Under the pieces are notes generated by a model. It was not told the DNA's origin and searched no databases. It saw nothing but the letters and a program-made list of their open reading frames with translations. Source: Anaerostipes sp. (lineage in GTDB: Bacteria; Bacillota; Clostridia; Lachnospirales; Lachnospiraceae). From it: a DNA stretch of 64,000 bases. The stretch lies in the NCBI GenBank assembly GCA_028697725.1, contig JAQVEG010000006.1, forward strand, positions 28,254 to 92,253, written 5' to 3'. The position numbers and the translations under genes were made by a program. Every line of letters starts with the position of its first letter. Positions within the stretch are counted from its first letter, which is position 1. Below, piece after piece: positions 27,718 to 36,506 of the stretch.

Positions 27718-27745
27718 AGAGGCGTGCCAAGATTGGTACGCCTCT
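27718..27745 (-). promoter_or_regulatory. Stem-loop between SCIFF peptide and maturase genes
   Basis: Thirteen-base arms (27718-27730 and 27733-27745) with one G-T wobble and a 2-base loop. On the minus strand it is not followed by a long T run, so it is more likely a partial attenuator or an RNA-stabilising hairpin than a full terminator. Confidence 0.65.
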
Positions 27746-27760
27746 GAATCTTAACTCTTC

Positions 27761-27904
27761 TTATTTGTTGTTTTCACAAACTTGATTTCCTACTGTACAA
27801 GATGTCTTACATGCTGATTGGCAAGAAGTTTGACATTCTCCACATCCACCTTTTTTTACAGTGCTCTTTAAAGTCTTGTTTGTAAGAGTCTTAATATGCT
27901 TCAT
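27761..27904 (-). CDS. scfA: SCIFF ribosomal peptide precursor (six Cys in forty-five residues)
   Basis: A 47-residue gene. The leader (1-18) is Lys/Thr-rich (MKHIKTLTNKTLKSTVKKGG). The core has exactly six cysteines: 21, 24, 28, 32, 36 and 43, with spacing as in SCIFF peptides. TAAGGAGG stands before the ATG. The product is modified by the radical SAM protein immediately downstream; its biological role is unknown in general. It is nearly universal in Clostridia, which supports the host assignment. Confidence 0.95.
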   Translation of the reverse strand: MKHIKTLTNKTLKSTVKKGGCGECQTSCQSACKTSCTVGNQVCENNK

Positions 27905-27954
27905 TATAAGTTCCTCCTTAAAAGTATTCGTACTACTCTTTTTTTAACTTCCTT

Positions 27955-27983
27955 ATTGTACCATATTCAATTTTCAAATACAA
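27955..27983 (-). promoter_or_regulatory. Likely promoter of the SCIFF operon
   Basis: Minus strand TTGTAT (27978-27983), 17-base spacer, TACAAT (27955-27960). The -35 box overlaps the end of the PHP gene. Confidence 0.5.
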
Positions 27984-28810
27984 CGGTTTTTCAGCACATC
28001 ATACAGACTGTCGGGTACTTTCAAACCGCCATAACCAATCCCCATCTGAATTTGAGGTTTATTTGTACCATGATAATCAGATCCCCCAGTAGACATCAGG
28101 GCATATTTACAGCACCATTCTTTTAACCTGCTGCTTTGCCCAATATGATGCGATGAATGATATACTTCAATCCCTTCTAGTCCATATTCCTTCCATTCAC
28201 AAATTAAATCCTCCAATTGTTTATTAGAAAAGTTGTATTGGAACGGATGTGCCAACACAGCCACCCCTCCTGCAGATTGAATCATAGAAATTGCTTCTTT
28301 TGGGTCGAAAAAAGGCTTTTTCAAATAATATTTGCAATCATCTCCCAGATATTTTTGGAAGGCTTCATCTTTGCTTTTACATATGCCTTCCTCTACAAGT
28401 ACCCTTGCAAAATGAGCTCTTGTAATTACAGTATCTCCATTGCCATGTTTGAGTTTTTCCAGAGTAATTGGAAATCCATCTTTCTGAAACATATGAATCA
28501 TATCTTCATTTCGATGACTTCTTCCCTCCCGAATATATTCTAATTTTTGATTAAATGCATCTTGATTTTCATCAATTCCATAACCTAGAATATGAATTTC
28601 TTTTTTTAGGGCTTCACAAGACATCTCAATTCCTGAGATAAAATGTATCTTCTCAATATCTTTTGATTTTTTAATTTGTTTTACTCCATCTAATGTATCA
28701 TGATCCGTTAGGGATATGGCATAAAGTTCTCTCTTTACAGCCTCATGTACAATCTCATCTGGAGACATAGTTCCATCGGAACAATCTGAATGTAGATGTA
28801 AATCTATCAT
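27974..28810 (-). CDS. PHP-domain phosphoesterase (TrpH/YciV-like)
   Basis: A 278-residue PHP protein. Metal motifs are LHLHSDCSDG (4-13), SLTDHDT, GIEMSCE, AHPFQ and GSDYHG. Relatives hydrolyse nucleoside 3',5'-bisphosphates or short RNA (E. coli YciV/RNase AM). The start is the ATG at 28810; upstream codons in frame to 28894 reach into the divergent gene and lack a ribosome site. Confidence 0.88.
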   Translation of the reverse strand: MIDLHLHSDCSDGTMSPDEIVHEAVKRELYAISLTDHDTLDGVKQIKKSKDIEKIHFISGIEMSCEALKKEIHILGYGIDENQDAFNQKLEYIREGRSHRNEDMIHMFQKDGFPITLEKLKHGNGDTVITRAHFARVLVEEGICKSKDEAFQKYLGDDCKYYLKKPFFDPKEAISMIQSAGGVAVLAHPFQYNFSNKQLEDLICEWKEYGLEGIEVYHSSHHIGQSSRLKEWCCKYALMSTGGSDYHGTNKPQIQMGIGYGGLKVPDSLYDVLKNRCI

Positions 28811-28868
28811 AATTTTTTCCCTTTCTACATATATATTATTATCAGATGAAAGTTCGGAGGTCATCCCA

Positions 28869-29231
28869 TTGAAACAAAAACACATTGGAATCACAATTAT
28901 AGAAACCCTTACCCTTTCCTATCTACTTACCGGTATTTTGCTCTGTACCTTAGCACTTCTAATGTATCGAACAGATATCAACCAATCTGCTGCAAATCTA
29001 GGGGTAACACTAATATATATTATTGCATCCTTACTTTGTGGTATCTTTGTTGGAAAGAAAATGAAGCATCGAAAATTCCTTTGGGGATTTCTTCTTGGGC
29101 TTCTCTATTTTTTAATTCTTTTTTGTATCTCTTGTCTTCTAAAACAAGATGCACAGCTTATCACAAAAGAACGTATTACTACCATGTTCCTCTGCATAGG
29201 AGGCGGCACTTTGGGAGGTATGTTAAGCTAA
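28869..29231 (+). CDS. TIGR04086-family small membrane protein
   Basis: A 120-residue protein with four predicted membrane helices (about 11-33, 44-63, 70-90, 103-118) and GGG/GG motifs in the last. The start is a TTG at 28869, supported by CGGAGG 8 bases upstream. Members are found in Clostridia next to yajC and SCIFF genes, as here. Function unknown. Confidence 0.75.
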   Translation: MKQKHIGITIIETLTLSYLLTGILLCTLALLMYRTDINQSAANLGVTLIYIIASLLCGIFVGKKMKHRKFLWGFLLGLLYFLILFCISCLLKQDAQLITKERITTMFLCIGGGTLGGMLS

Positions 29232-29246
29232 AACTGTCATAGTTTC

Positions 29247-29283
29247 AAAAACGGTCCCATATCAATATATGAGACCGTTTTAT
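29247..29283. terminator. Bidirectional terminator
   Basis: Arms near 29248-29262 (AAAACGGTCCCATAT) and 29267-29281 with one mismatch, flanked by A and T runs. It lies between the TIGR04086 gene and the convergent yajC. Confidence 0.82.
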
Positions 29284-29292
29284 CATACCCTT

Positions 29293-29589
29293 TTATGCTT
29301 CTTTTGGTTGATTTGCTTTTTCCACCTTAGAAATGGCTGCCTTCTCCATAGGGATTCGACAATGCTTATCATTCCCAAATTCTACGATAACTGTTGTTTC
29401 ATCTACAACATCAACAATAACTCCATAGAATCCACTTGATGTTAAAATGCTGTCCCCTGCTTCTATAGCACTTGTCATCGCTTTTTGTTCTTTGTCTCTT
29501 TTTTGTTGTGGACGAATCATAAGAATATACATTCCCCCAACGATGATAATAAACCATAAAATTGTCATAATTAAACTATTGCTCTGCAT
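29293..29589 (-). CDS. yajC: Preprotein translocase subunit YajC
   Basis: A 98-residue inner-membrane protein. One N-terminal helix (8-26) is followed by the family motif MIRPQQKRDKE and a beta-rich domain (GDSILTSSGFYG). YajC binds SecDF. It lies 25 bases after tgt, the usual tgt-yajC order, while secDF is on the same strand 3 kb downstream. Confidence 0.94.
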   Translation of the reverse strand: MQSNSLIMTILWFIIIVGGMYILMIRPQQKRDKEQKAMTSAIEAGDSILTSSGFYGVIVDVVDETTVIVEFGNDKHCRIPMEKAAISKVEKANQPKEA

Positions 29590-29614
29590 GTTCTTCCTCC
29601 ATTATCCTTTCACT

Positions 29615-30742
29615 TTATCGATTCTCCATACCTGATAACTTCTTTGCTTTATACTCTGCAAATCTGCCTTCATCAATGGCATCTCGAATCTCTTCCATCA
29701 TTGTATTATAAAAATATAAGTTATGCAAGACACATAAACGCATTCCAAGCATCTCCTTCGCCTTTAGCAAATGTCTTATATAGGCTCTGCTATAACTGCG
29801 ACATGCTGGACATTGACAACCTTCTTCAATTGGTCTGTCATCTAATTCAAACTTCTTATTGAACAAATTTAATTTCCCAAAATTGGTGTAAACATGTCCA
29901 TGTCTTCCATTTCTTGTTGGGTACACACAGTCAAAGAAATCAACACCTCGGTCAACACTCTCTAAAATATTAGCCGGTGTTCCAACTCCCATTAAGTAAG
30001 TTGGCTTATTCTCTGGTAAATATGGTACCGTCTCATCTAATATGCGATACATCTCTTCATGGGATTCTCCCACTGCAAGACCACCAAGTGCATAACCATC
30101 TAAATTCATCTTTGAGATTGTCTTTGCATGCTCAACTCTAATATCTTCAAACGTACCACCTTGATTGATTCCAAACAGCATCTGCTTTGGATTTACTGTA
30201 TCCTCTAAGGAATTTAGTCGATCCATCTCAACTCTACAACGTTCCAACCATCTTGTCGTCCGATCCACAGAATCCTGCATATATTCTCTTGTTGCCGGAT
30301 GTGGCGGACATTCGTCAAAAGCCATAGCAATCGTTGAACCTAGATTAGATTGAATCTGCATACTCTCCTCAGGACCCATAAATATCTTGTGTCCATCAAT
30401 ATGAGATGCAAAGGAAACTCCCTCTTCCTTAATTTTCCGAAGTTTTGCTAATGAAAACACCTGAAATCCTCCAGAATCGGTTAAAATCGGTTTATCCCAA
30501 TGCATAAACTTATGAAGTCCTCCAAATTGTTTAATTAGCTTATCTCCTGTTCGCACATGTAGATGGTAGGTATTCGATAATTCTACCTGTGTTTTAATCT
30601 CACGAAGATCGTCTGTACTTACGGCACCTTTAATTGCTGCCACCGTTCCCACATTCATAAAGACTGGAGTTTCTATGGTTCCATGAACCGTATGTAATCT
30701 CCCTCTTTTTGCTCTTCCGTCTTTCTTTAATAACTCATACAT
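29615..30742 (-). CDS. tgt: Queuine tRNA-ribosyltransferase
   Basis: A 375-residue enzyme that exchanges guanine-34 for preQ1 in GUN tRNAs. DSGGFQVFSL holds the general base Asp near 90, FDECPPH is near 145, and the nucleophile Asp near 266 is in FFDCVYPTRNGRHG. The zinc site is CQCPAC...H, near 305-335. It lies 15 bases from aroC and 25 from yajC. Confidence 0.96.
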   Translation of the reverse strand: MYELLKKDGRAKRGRLHTVHGTIETPVFMNVGTVAAIKGAVSTDDLREIKTQVELSNTYHLHVRTGDKLIKQFGGLHKFMHWDKPILTDSGGFQVFSLAKLRKIKEEGVSFASHIDGHKIFMGPEESMQIQSNLGSTIAMAFDECPPHPATREYMQDSVDRTTRWLERCRVEMDRLNSLEDTVNPKQMLFGINQGGTFEDIRVEHAKTISKMNLDGYALGGLAVGESHEEMYRILDETVPYLPENKPTYLMGVGTPANILESVDRGVDFFDCVYPTRNGRHGHVYTNFGKLNLFNKKFELDDRPIEEGCQCPACRSYSRAYIRHLLKAKEMLGMRLCVLHNLYFYNTMMEEIRDAIDEGRFAEYKAKKLSGMENR

Positions 30743-30757
30743 TAATTCTATCCACCA

Positions 30758-31849
30758 TTATTCGTATATTTTTTTGATTTTATCCACCGTTGAACTTAAA
30801 TCCTTTAGAATTCCATCCAAAATTGTAATTGCTGCCATAGATTCTACCACAACAACGGCTCTTGGAACAATCATAGGATCATGTCGTCCATGAATTGATA
30901 AATCTATTGGATTACCCTCTTGATCCACTGTCTTTTGAATCTTTGCGATAGACGGTGTAGGTTTTACCGCTGCTCTAAAAACAATAGGGCTTCCATCACT
31001 CATTCCGCCTAATACTCCACCAGAATGATTCGTAGCCTTTTGAATCTTCCCATCACAACATGTAAAAACATCATTATTGGCAGATCCCTTGGCCCTTGCA
31101 GCTTCAAATCCATCACCTATTTCAAATCCTTTGACTGCACCAATGGATAAAATCGCCTTTCCAAGACTGGCGCTTAGCTTATCAAATACTGGATCTCCAA
31201 CCCCTGGTTTTACACCAGTTGCCACACACTCAATAATACCACCTAAAGAATCCTGCTCTTTTATCATCTGGTTTGCGATTTCTTCTACCTGCTTTGCCGC
31301 AGCTGCATCTGGCATATAAAAAGGATTCTCATTGATTGCATCCTTGTTATATTCGCTAATCTCTATCCCAGCAATCTCTTTTGAATAGGCTTCGACTGTG
31401 ACTCCAAGCTCTAATAACAACTTGCTTGCAATGGCTCCAGCCGCTACTCTGCCAATGGTCTCTCTCCCTGAAGATCTTCCACCTCCACGATAATCCCTGA
31501 ATCCATACTTGGCATCAAAAGTAAAATCTGCATGTCCCGGACGGAAAATATCCTTAATCTTTCCATAGTCCTTGGAGCGCTGATTGTTGTTATGTACCAC
31601 TAAAGAAATAGAAGTTCCTGTGGTCTTTCCTTCAAATACCCCAGACATGATTTCTACCTTGTCACCTTCTTTTCTTTGTGTTGTATACTTGGATTGTCCT
31701 GGCTTTCTTCGATCCAAAAACACTTGAATATCTTCTTCACAAAGCGATAATCCTGCTGGACACCCGTCTACAACAACCCCGACTCCTGCACCATGAGTTT
31801 CCCCCCATGTAGTAATCCGAAATAATGTTCCAAAACTTGAACCTGCCAT
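30758..31849 (-). CDS. aroC: Chorismate synthase
   Basis: A 363-residue enzyme for the last step of the shikimate pathway, with FMN as cofactor. Signatures are the N-terminal TTWGETHG, RPGHADFTFDAKYGFRDYRG, GGGRSSGRET and the C-terminal HDPMIVPRAV. It starts 9 bases after the S1 protein and precedes tgt in the same direction. Confidence 0.96.
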   Translation of the reverse strand: MAGSSFGTLFRITTWGETHGAGVGVVVDGCPAGLSLCEEDIQVFLDRRKPGQSKYTTQRKEGDKVEIMSGVFEGKTTGTSISLVVHNNNQRSKDYGKIKDIFRPGHADFTFDAKYGFRDYRGGGRSSGRETIGRVAAGAIASKLLLELGVTVEAYSKEIAGIEISEYNKDAINENPFYMPDAAAAKQVEEIANQMIKEQDSLGGIIECVATGVKPGVGDPVFDKLSASLGKAILSIGAVKGFEIGDGFEAARAKGSANNDVFTCCDGKIQKATNHSGGVLGGMSDGSPIVFRAAVKPTPSIAKIQKTVDQEGNPIDLSIHGRHDPMIVPRAVVVVESMAAITILDGILKDLSSTVDKIKKIYE

Positions 31850-31858
31850 TCCATTCTC

Positions 31859-32557
31859 CTATAACTGAATCTTAGATAGTAAATCTCCTAAACTAGTTTC
31901 TGCCTTTTCTTCTTCTTTGTATTCTACGCCTCTTCCAAAAGATTCGTCTTCTTCAGATGGTTCTTCCAAAGCTTTCATACTCAAACTAATCTTTCCATCT
32001 GCAACCTTAATTACTTTTACTTGAACTTCTTGTCCTTGTTCTACAACTTCATTTGGTGATTTAATTCTCTTTTGACTAAATTGAGAAATATGAATTAATC
32101 CACTAATTCCATCTTCCAATTGCACAAATGCACCATATGGCATAATGTTCTCAACTTTACCAGTTAAAACAGCACCAGTTTTGATGGATTCCACTTTTTC
32201 CTTTTGAGCTTCTCTTTGTTTTGCCTGCTCTACTGCCTTTGCTGATAAAACAAGACGATTATCTGCTGGCTCAACTGTAATAATCTTAGCTTCTACTTCT
32301 TTTTCAAGCCAAGTATTCAAATCTTCTACATACTGTGTTGACAATAAAGATGCTGGAATAAATCCTCGAATTCCTTCCACATAAACAATAACTCCACCAT
32401 TGACAACTCCACCAATTACCAATGACAAAACAGTTCCTGCCTCTTTCATCTCGTTTACTTTATTCCAAGCAAGTGCTTCTGTTGAATCCGCTTTTTCTAA
32501 AGACGCTTCAATCTCAGCATTGTATTGTTCCATTGTTTCTTTTACTTCTTCTGACAT
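31859..32557 (-). CDS. Two-domain S1 RNA-binding protein
   Basis: A 232-residue protein with two S1 folds. The first (about 40-110) is diverged (GVIVYVEGIRGFIPASLL). The second (about 128-198) is standard (GKVENIMPYGAFVQL and GLIHISQ). The tail is acidic. Clostridia often have such short S1-like proteins in place of, or beside, the six-domain ribosomal S1. A role in mRNA binding or translation is likely. Confidence 0.85.
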   Translation of the reverse strand: MSEEVKETMEQYNAEIEASLEKADSTEALAWNKVNEMKEAGTVLSLVIGGVVNGGVIVYVEGIRGFIPASLLSTQYVEDLNTWLEKEVEAKIITVEPADNRLVLSAKAVEQAKQREAQKEKVESIKTGAVLTGKVENIMPYGAFVQLEDGISGLIHISQFSQKRIKSPNEVVEQGQEVQVKVIKVADGKISLSMKALEEPSEEDESFGRGVEYKEEEKAETSLGDLLSKIQL

Positions 32558-32620
32558 AATAATTCTCCTTTACTTTTATACATAAGGTTTATTATATCAT
32601 ATAATCGTTTCTTTTTTAAC

Positions 32621-34729
32621 TTATTTCTTTCGTTGTTCCTTGACAAATACAAACAGAGTTCCTAAGACACTAAGAATAATCAAAGACAAAATGAAAAATG
32701 ACGTTCTTTTTGTCCCATCTTTTATTTCCTTTGGTATGATTTGCATTTTTTTCATTTGTTCCTCTACCGATGAGAATACATTTTTTTCAATAATTTCAAA
32801 TGAGATTTCTTTTGATGCCACATTCCCCACTTGATCTTCTCCTTCTACCTTTATTCGATACTTTCCTTTTTTAAACATCATTTTCTGATGATTGCTATGA
32901 TCCTTTTCTTCTTTTCCATTTACAAAAATACGAGTAATTTTATCATCATCGCGCTGAGTTTTAATTTGTATCTTTCTTTTCCCTTCATACACTTTTCCAT
33001 CCTTGACTCCAAGAATCAAAATCTCTGGCGGTGTTCCATCATAATAAAATTCATTTTCCTTGTTATATTCATCCTTATTTCCAGACATATCCTTTACAGC
33101 AAATCTAATTTTATAGTTTCCATCTTCCTTCAATGGTTCTGTCATTGTAACGATATTCTTTTTTTGAACATAATCTACTTCTTTATCATTTAGCTGAAAC
33201 TTTTCTACTAAATAAGGATCAATATTATCCACCTGAAATTGCAGCTGTATTCTCCTTTGATTGATTTTTTTACCAATTAAATTTTTCGTAAGCAGCCGAA
33301 TGGAAGAACCTTTCTGATTCACAGTAAATGCTATCTTACTCTTTACTGTATTTCCTGCATAATCTTCAGCAAAAGCCTCTAATATATGATGTCCATCCTT
33401 CTTAATTTCTATTTTTAACTTGTGGTCACTGGTTATATTTTCATGAATTCCTTTCCCATCTATCCATGCAGTACACTTTTTAGTGTCAAGATTTATATCA
33501 TTCCATGAAATAACAGGAGCCACTTTTGTTCGATATGAATGAAATGCATCTACCTGTGCAATCTGAATATTAGGAGCTGACTTGTCTAATACAAACTCTG
33601 AAATCTTTTCTGTCACTTGATTTCCAGCTTGATCTACTGCTGTAATTTCACAGCTTTGTCTCCCATCTTCTTCAAACAAGACTTGAATCTTGTCCCCCAT
33701 CTTTCCTTGTTTTCCAGTTGTCTTTATATCTGATTTTTCTATATCTATATATTTATCCAGCATTTGAATTTGAAGGTTCTGTTTCTTATTTCGATATTTA
33801 CTTCCCTGCACATCTCCAAAAACTTTAATCTCAGGTTTTGTCTGATCAATACAAATGCCCTCTTTTACTTCTTTTTTTGATTTATGTCCTAACTCATCTT
33901 GTGTCCACCAAGTCAGCGTGTATTTTCCATCTTTAGAGAACTCCGGAATTTGATTTTTATAAACTTTTGTTTCCTTCTCTTCTTCTGAAAACACTTCATA
34001 GTTTGCTGTTATTTCTGGTCCCTTTGAATCTTTTTCTAATTCTATGGTTATTTTAGGTGGCTTAGTATACCATCCATTTTGATTTTCCTGATTTATTTTT
34101 AATGTAATATTTTTAGGATTTTCTTTCCATAGCTTTATATCATATATTACATTCTCGCTTTTTAATCCTGCATTGGATACACTGCGAATTTGAATCTTTC
34201 CAACATAGCTTTTTGATAAGATAACATGGTTTTCTTTCATTTTCTTCCACTGTGATTCTTCTGTTCTATATTCATATTCTAAAATATCTGAAACCGCTGT
34301 GGAACCACTTGCTCTGATTTTAATATCATTCTTGCTCCACTCCCCAGGTGTATAGGAGTCAAATGTCACTTCTGGCTTTGTTGGTCTGCTTTTATCAATA
34401 CAGAATTCAGGAAACACAATTTCCTCTTCATGATAGGTAAGTTTTACCTTATACCACCCATCTTCTTCAAATACAATTTTCCCTTTTTCCTCATCCTCCC
34501 AGTCAATAAAAACTTCCTCTCCATTTACATTACATATTACATCTTCACTTATTTCTCCCTCCATAAGGGTAATGTCTAACTGTCTTGAATTAGTGAAATA
34601 CATTTCTTCTGAATGATCTTGAAATGTAGCTGAAATGATATGCTCCTCTCCCTGCACCTGAAACATCCAACCCATAAAAAGAAATAAGACAAGACTTAAA
34701 CATCCTAAGATCCATTTAACTCGGTTCAT
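32621..34729 (-). CDS. Membrane-anchored Ig-like repeat surface protein
   Basis: A 702-residue protein with an N-terminal signal or anchor (5-27), a large extracellular part and a C-terminal membrane helix (about 674-695) with a basic end. The outside region holds several Ig-like units whose borders show the pattern Asp-x-(Thr/Ser)-x-Pro, for example DQTKPEI, DKSAPNI and DGTPPEI. Its ATG has AGGAGG and overlaps the kinase gene by 14 bases, so it is made together with the kinase and phosphatase. It may be the kinase partner at the cell surface; this is inferred from the operon. Ligand unknown. Confidence 0.75.
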   Translation of the reverse strand: MNRVKWILGCLSLVLFLFMGWMFQVQGEEHIISATFQDHSEEMYFTNSRQLDITLMEGEISEDVICNVNGEEVFIDWEDEEKGKIVFEEDGWYKVKLTYHEEEIVFPEFCIDKSRPTKPEVTFDSYTPGEWSKNDIKIRASGSTAVSDILEYEYRTEESQWKKMKENHVILSKSYVGKIQIRSVSNAGLKSENVIYDIKLWKENPKNITLKINQENQNGWYTKPPKITIELEKDSKGPEITANYEVFSEEEKETKVYKNQIPEFSKDGKYTLTWWTQDELGHKSKKEVKEGICIDQTKPEIKVFGDVQGSKYRNKKQNLQIQMLDKYIDIEKSDIKTTGKQGKMGDKIQVLFEEDGRQSCEITAVDQAGNQVTEKISEFVLDKSAPNIQIAQVDAFHSYRTKVAPVISWNDINLDTKKCTAWIDGKGIHENITSDHKLKIEIKKDGHHILEAFAEDYAGNTVKSKIAFTVNQKGSSIRLLTKNLIGKKINQRRIQLQFQVDNIDPYLVEKFQLNDKEVDYVQKKNIVTMTEPLKEDGNYKIRFAVKDMSGNKDEYNKENEFYYDGTPPEILILGVKDGKVYEGKRKIQIKTQRDDDKITRIFVNGKEEKDHSNHQKMMFKKGKYRIKVEGEDQVGNVASKEISFEIIEKNVFSSVEEQMKKMQIIPKEIKDGTKRTSFFILSLIILSVLGTLFVFVKEQRKK

Positions 34730-36506
34730 AGATACCTCCTAGCTTTTGCTCAAGTATTTTATAATCATACTGCTGATTTCCTCCTAGTTTTTTTACTTTT
34801 TGATACATGGTTCTTGCTCCTTTAATGTCCCCTTCCTGATATAAAAACAGACCATAATAGATATACCCATCCTTCTCTTTTGGATATGCTTCAATTAACA
34901 TATGATAGATTCGCTTGGCATCTTTTAATTTCTCTTTCTCCTCATAATACTGAGCAGCCTTTAGCCACACTTCTTGTTTCTTTGTGTTAGTATCCAACAC
35001 TTTTACATACTCTTTTATATAGTCTTCCCATTTTGGACGTCCTTGATAAATCTGCATTTTTTGTTTTTTTATTATGATTTCTTGATAGATTCTTTCATGA
35101 ATATTTAGACTTTGGTATTGCTCCATATGTTGAATCAGTTTTTCTTTGATTCCATCTGATATTTGATATGATTTTAGATTGTCTTCTTGTATCTCATACA
35201 CTTTAAGTACCGCAAGGAGCGTATGAAAATCCTTTGATATTTTCTCTAATTGATTTAGTATCTTTGAGACACTTGCCCAATCAATCTGATTTGTTTCCTT
35301 GGTTAATTCTTCCACTAATTCACAACACAACTTTCCTTCCTTATTAGGGTTCTTCTGCATAGAAAAATACTTCTTTGCCAATATATAATCTGACTGAAAA
35401 GAATCCTCCTGAACATCCCCCTGTAAATACAACTGTCCCACTCGATACAACACTTCATCACACTGTGCTGCCCCATATTGATCTGACTCCACATATTGAA
35501 CTAAAGCACTTAACCCCTCTTTGGTTCGATTCATATTCTGATAATAATCCATCAAATGAAGATAAGCTAAAGCCTTAGAACTGTTACTTTCAATTGCTTT
35601 TTCATAAGCTCTTACCACTTTGGATTGAAATTTATGTTCATTCCTAAATTCTGCTTCTAATCGAATTCCCTGTTTTAAATATGTATCATAAGATTTGTTA
35701 ATACTTTCTTTTTTCCAGTGGATACTCATGGCAATCATCAAACCTGTAAAACAAAGAATTCCACACCAAATATATGTTTTAGGTAAATATCTAAGTTTTC
35801 CGATAATACTTTTTTCACAAAGAAAGAACTCCTTTTGAAGTTTCTTCATGCTCTCATACCTATCTTTTGGATTGTCCATGGTACAACGATGAAGCACTTT
35901 CTTTAGTCGTTGATTTTTCTTTATCTCTCCAAGAGATTCTAAGGTTTTCCCAAGGCTATAAATATCACTTCGTTCATCTGCATATCCTCTTGTTCCATAC
36001 TGTTCCGGAGCCGCAAATCCTTTTGTTCCATACTTTTGATTCTTACTTCCCAAAAGTGCAATTCCAAAATCAATTAATTTCAATCGGTAATCTGCTGTTA
36101 ACATTAAGTTTGCTGGCTTTAAATCGCAATAAATAATGGGCGGATTCTGATGGTGTAAATAAACAAATATATCACAAAGCTGAATCCCCCAGCTTAATAT
36201 ATAATGTTCATCAAACTTTCTTCCCTGAGATAACAATGTCTGAAGATTCACTCCTTCAATATAATCAATAATTAAATAAAAATAGTCTGCTGTCTCAACA
36301 AAATCCACAATCCGAGGGAGATCTAAGTGGTTTAGATTCTTCATCACTTCTGCTTCTGCAAAGGACATTCCTCTAGCTTTTGGTATCTTTTTCATTGCCC
36401 AATATTTCTTTAATCGAATGTCACGAACTAGATAAACTTCTCCTGATGCACCTTGCCCAATCTGTCTAACAACCTGATACTTTGTAAATAAAATCTGTTC
36501 TTTCAA
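34716..36506 (-). CDS. Membrane Ser/Thr protein kinase with TPR-like C-terminal part
   Basis: A 596-residue kinase. The Hanks-type domain has a Gly loop IGQGASGEV (16-24), Lys39, the catalytic loop YCDLKPANL with Asp128, DFG at 146-148 and APE at 166-168. The residue before the catalytic Asp is Cys rather than Arg (non-RD). One membrane helix lies near 241-262, followed by about 330 residues of helical TPR-like repeats. There are no PASTA domains, unlike PrkC. The start is a TTG whose TTGA overlaps the phosphatase stop, so it depends on coupled translation. Partners are the PP2C upstream and the Ig-like protein downstream. Confidence 0.9.
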   Translation of the reverse strand: MKEQILFTKYQVVRQIGQGASGEVYLVRDIRLKKYWAMKKIPKARGMSFAEAEVMKNLNHLDLPRIVDFVETADYFYLIIDYIEGVNLQTLLSQGRKFDEHYILSWGIQLCDIFVYLHHQNPPIIYCDLKPANLMLTADYRLKLIDFGIALLGSKNQKYGTKGFAAPEQYGTRGYADERSDIYSLGKTLESLGEIKKNQRLKKVLHRCTMDNPKDRYESMKKLQKEFFLCEKSIIGKLRYLPKTYIWCGILCFTGLMIAMSIHWKKESINKSYDTYLKQGIRLEAEFRNEHKFQSKVVRAYEKAIESNSSKALAYLHLMDYYQNMNRTKEGLSALVQYVESDQYGAAQCDEVLYRVGQLYLQGDVQEDSFQSDYILAKKYFSMQKNPNKEGKLCCELVEELTKETNQIDWASVSKILNQLEKISKDFHTLLAVLKVYEIQEDNLKSYQISDGIKEKLIQHMEQYQSLNIHERIYQEIIIKKQKMQIYQGRPKWEDYIKEYVKVLDTNTKKQEVWLKAAQYYEEKEKLKDAKRIYHMLIEAYPKEKDGYIYYGLFLYQEGDIKGARTMYQKVKKLGGNQQYDYKILEQKLGGIYEPS

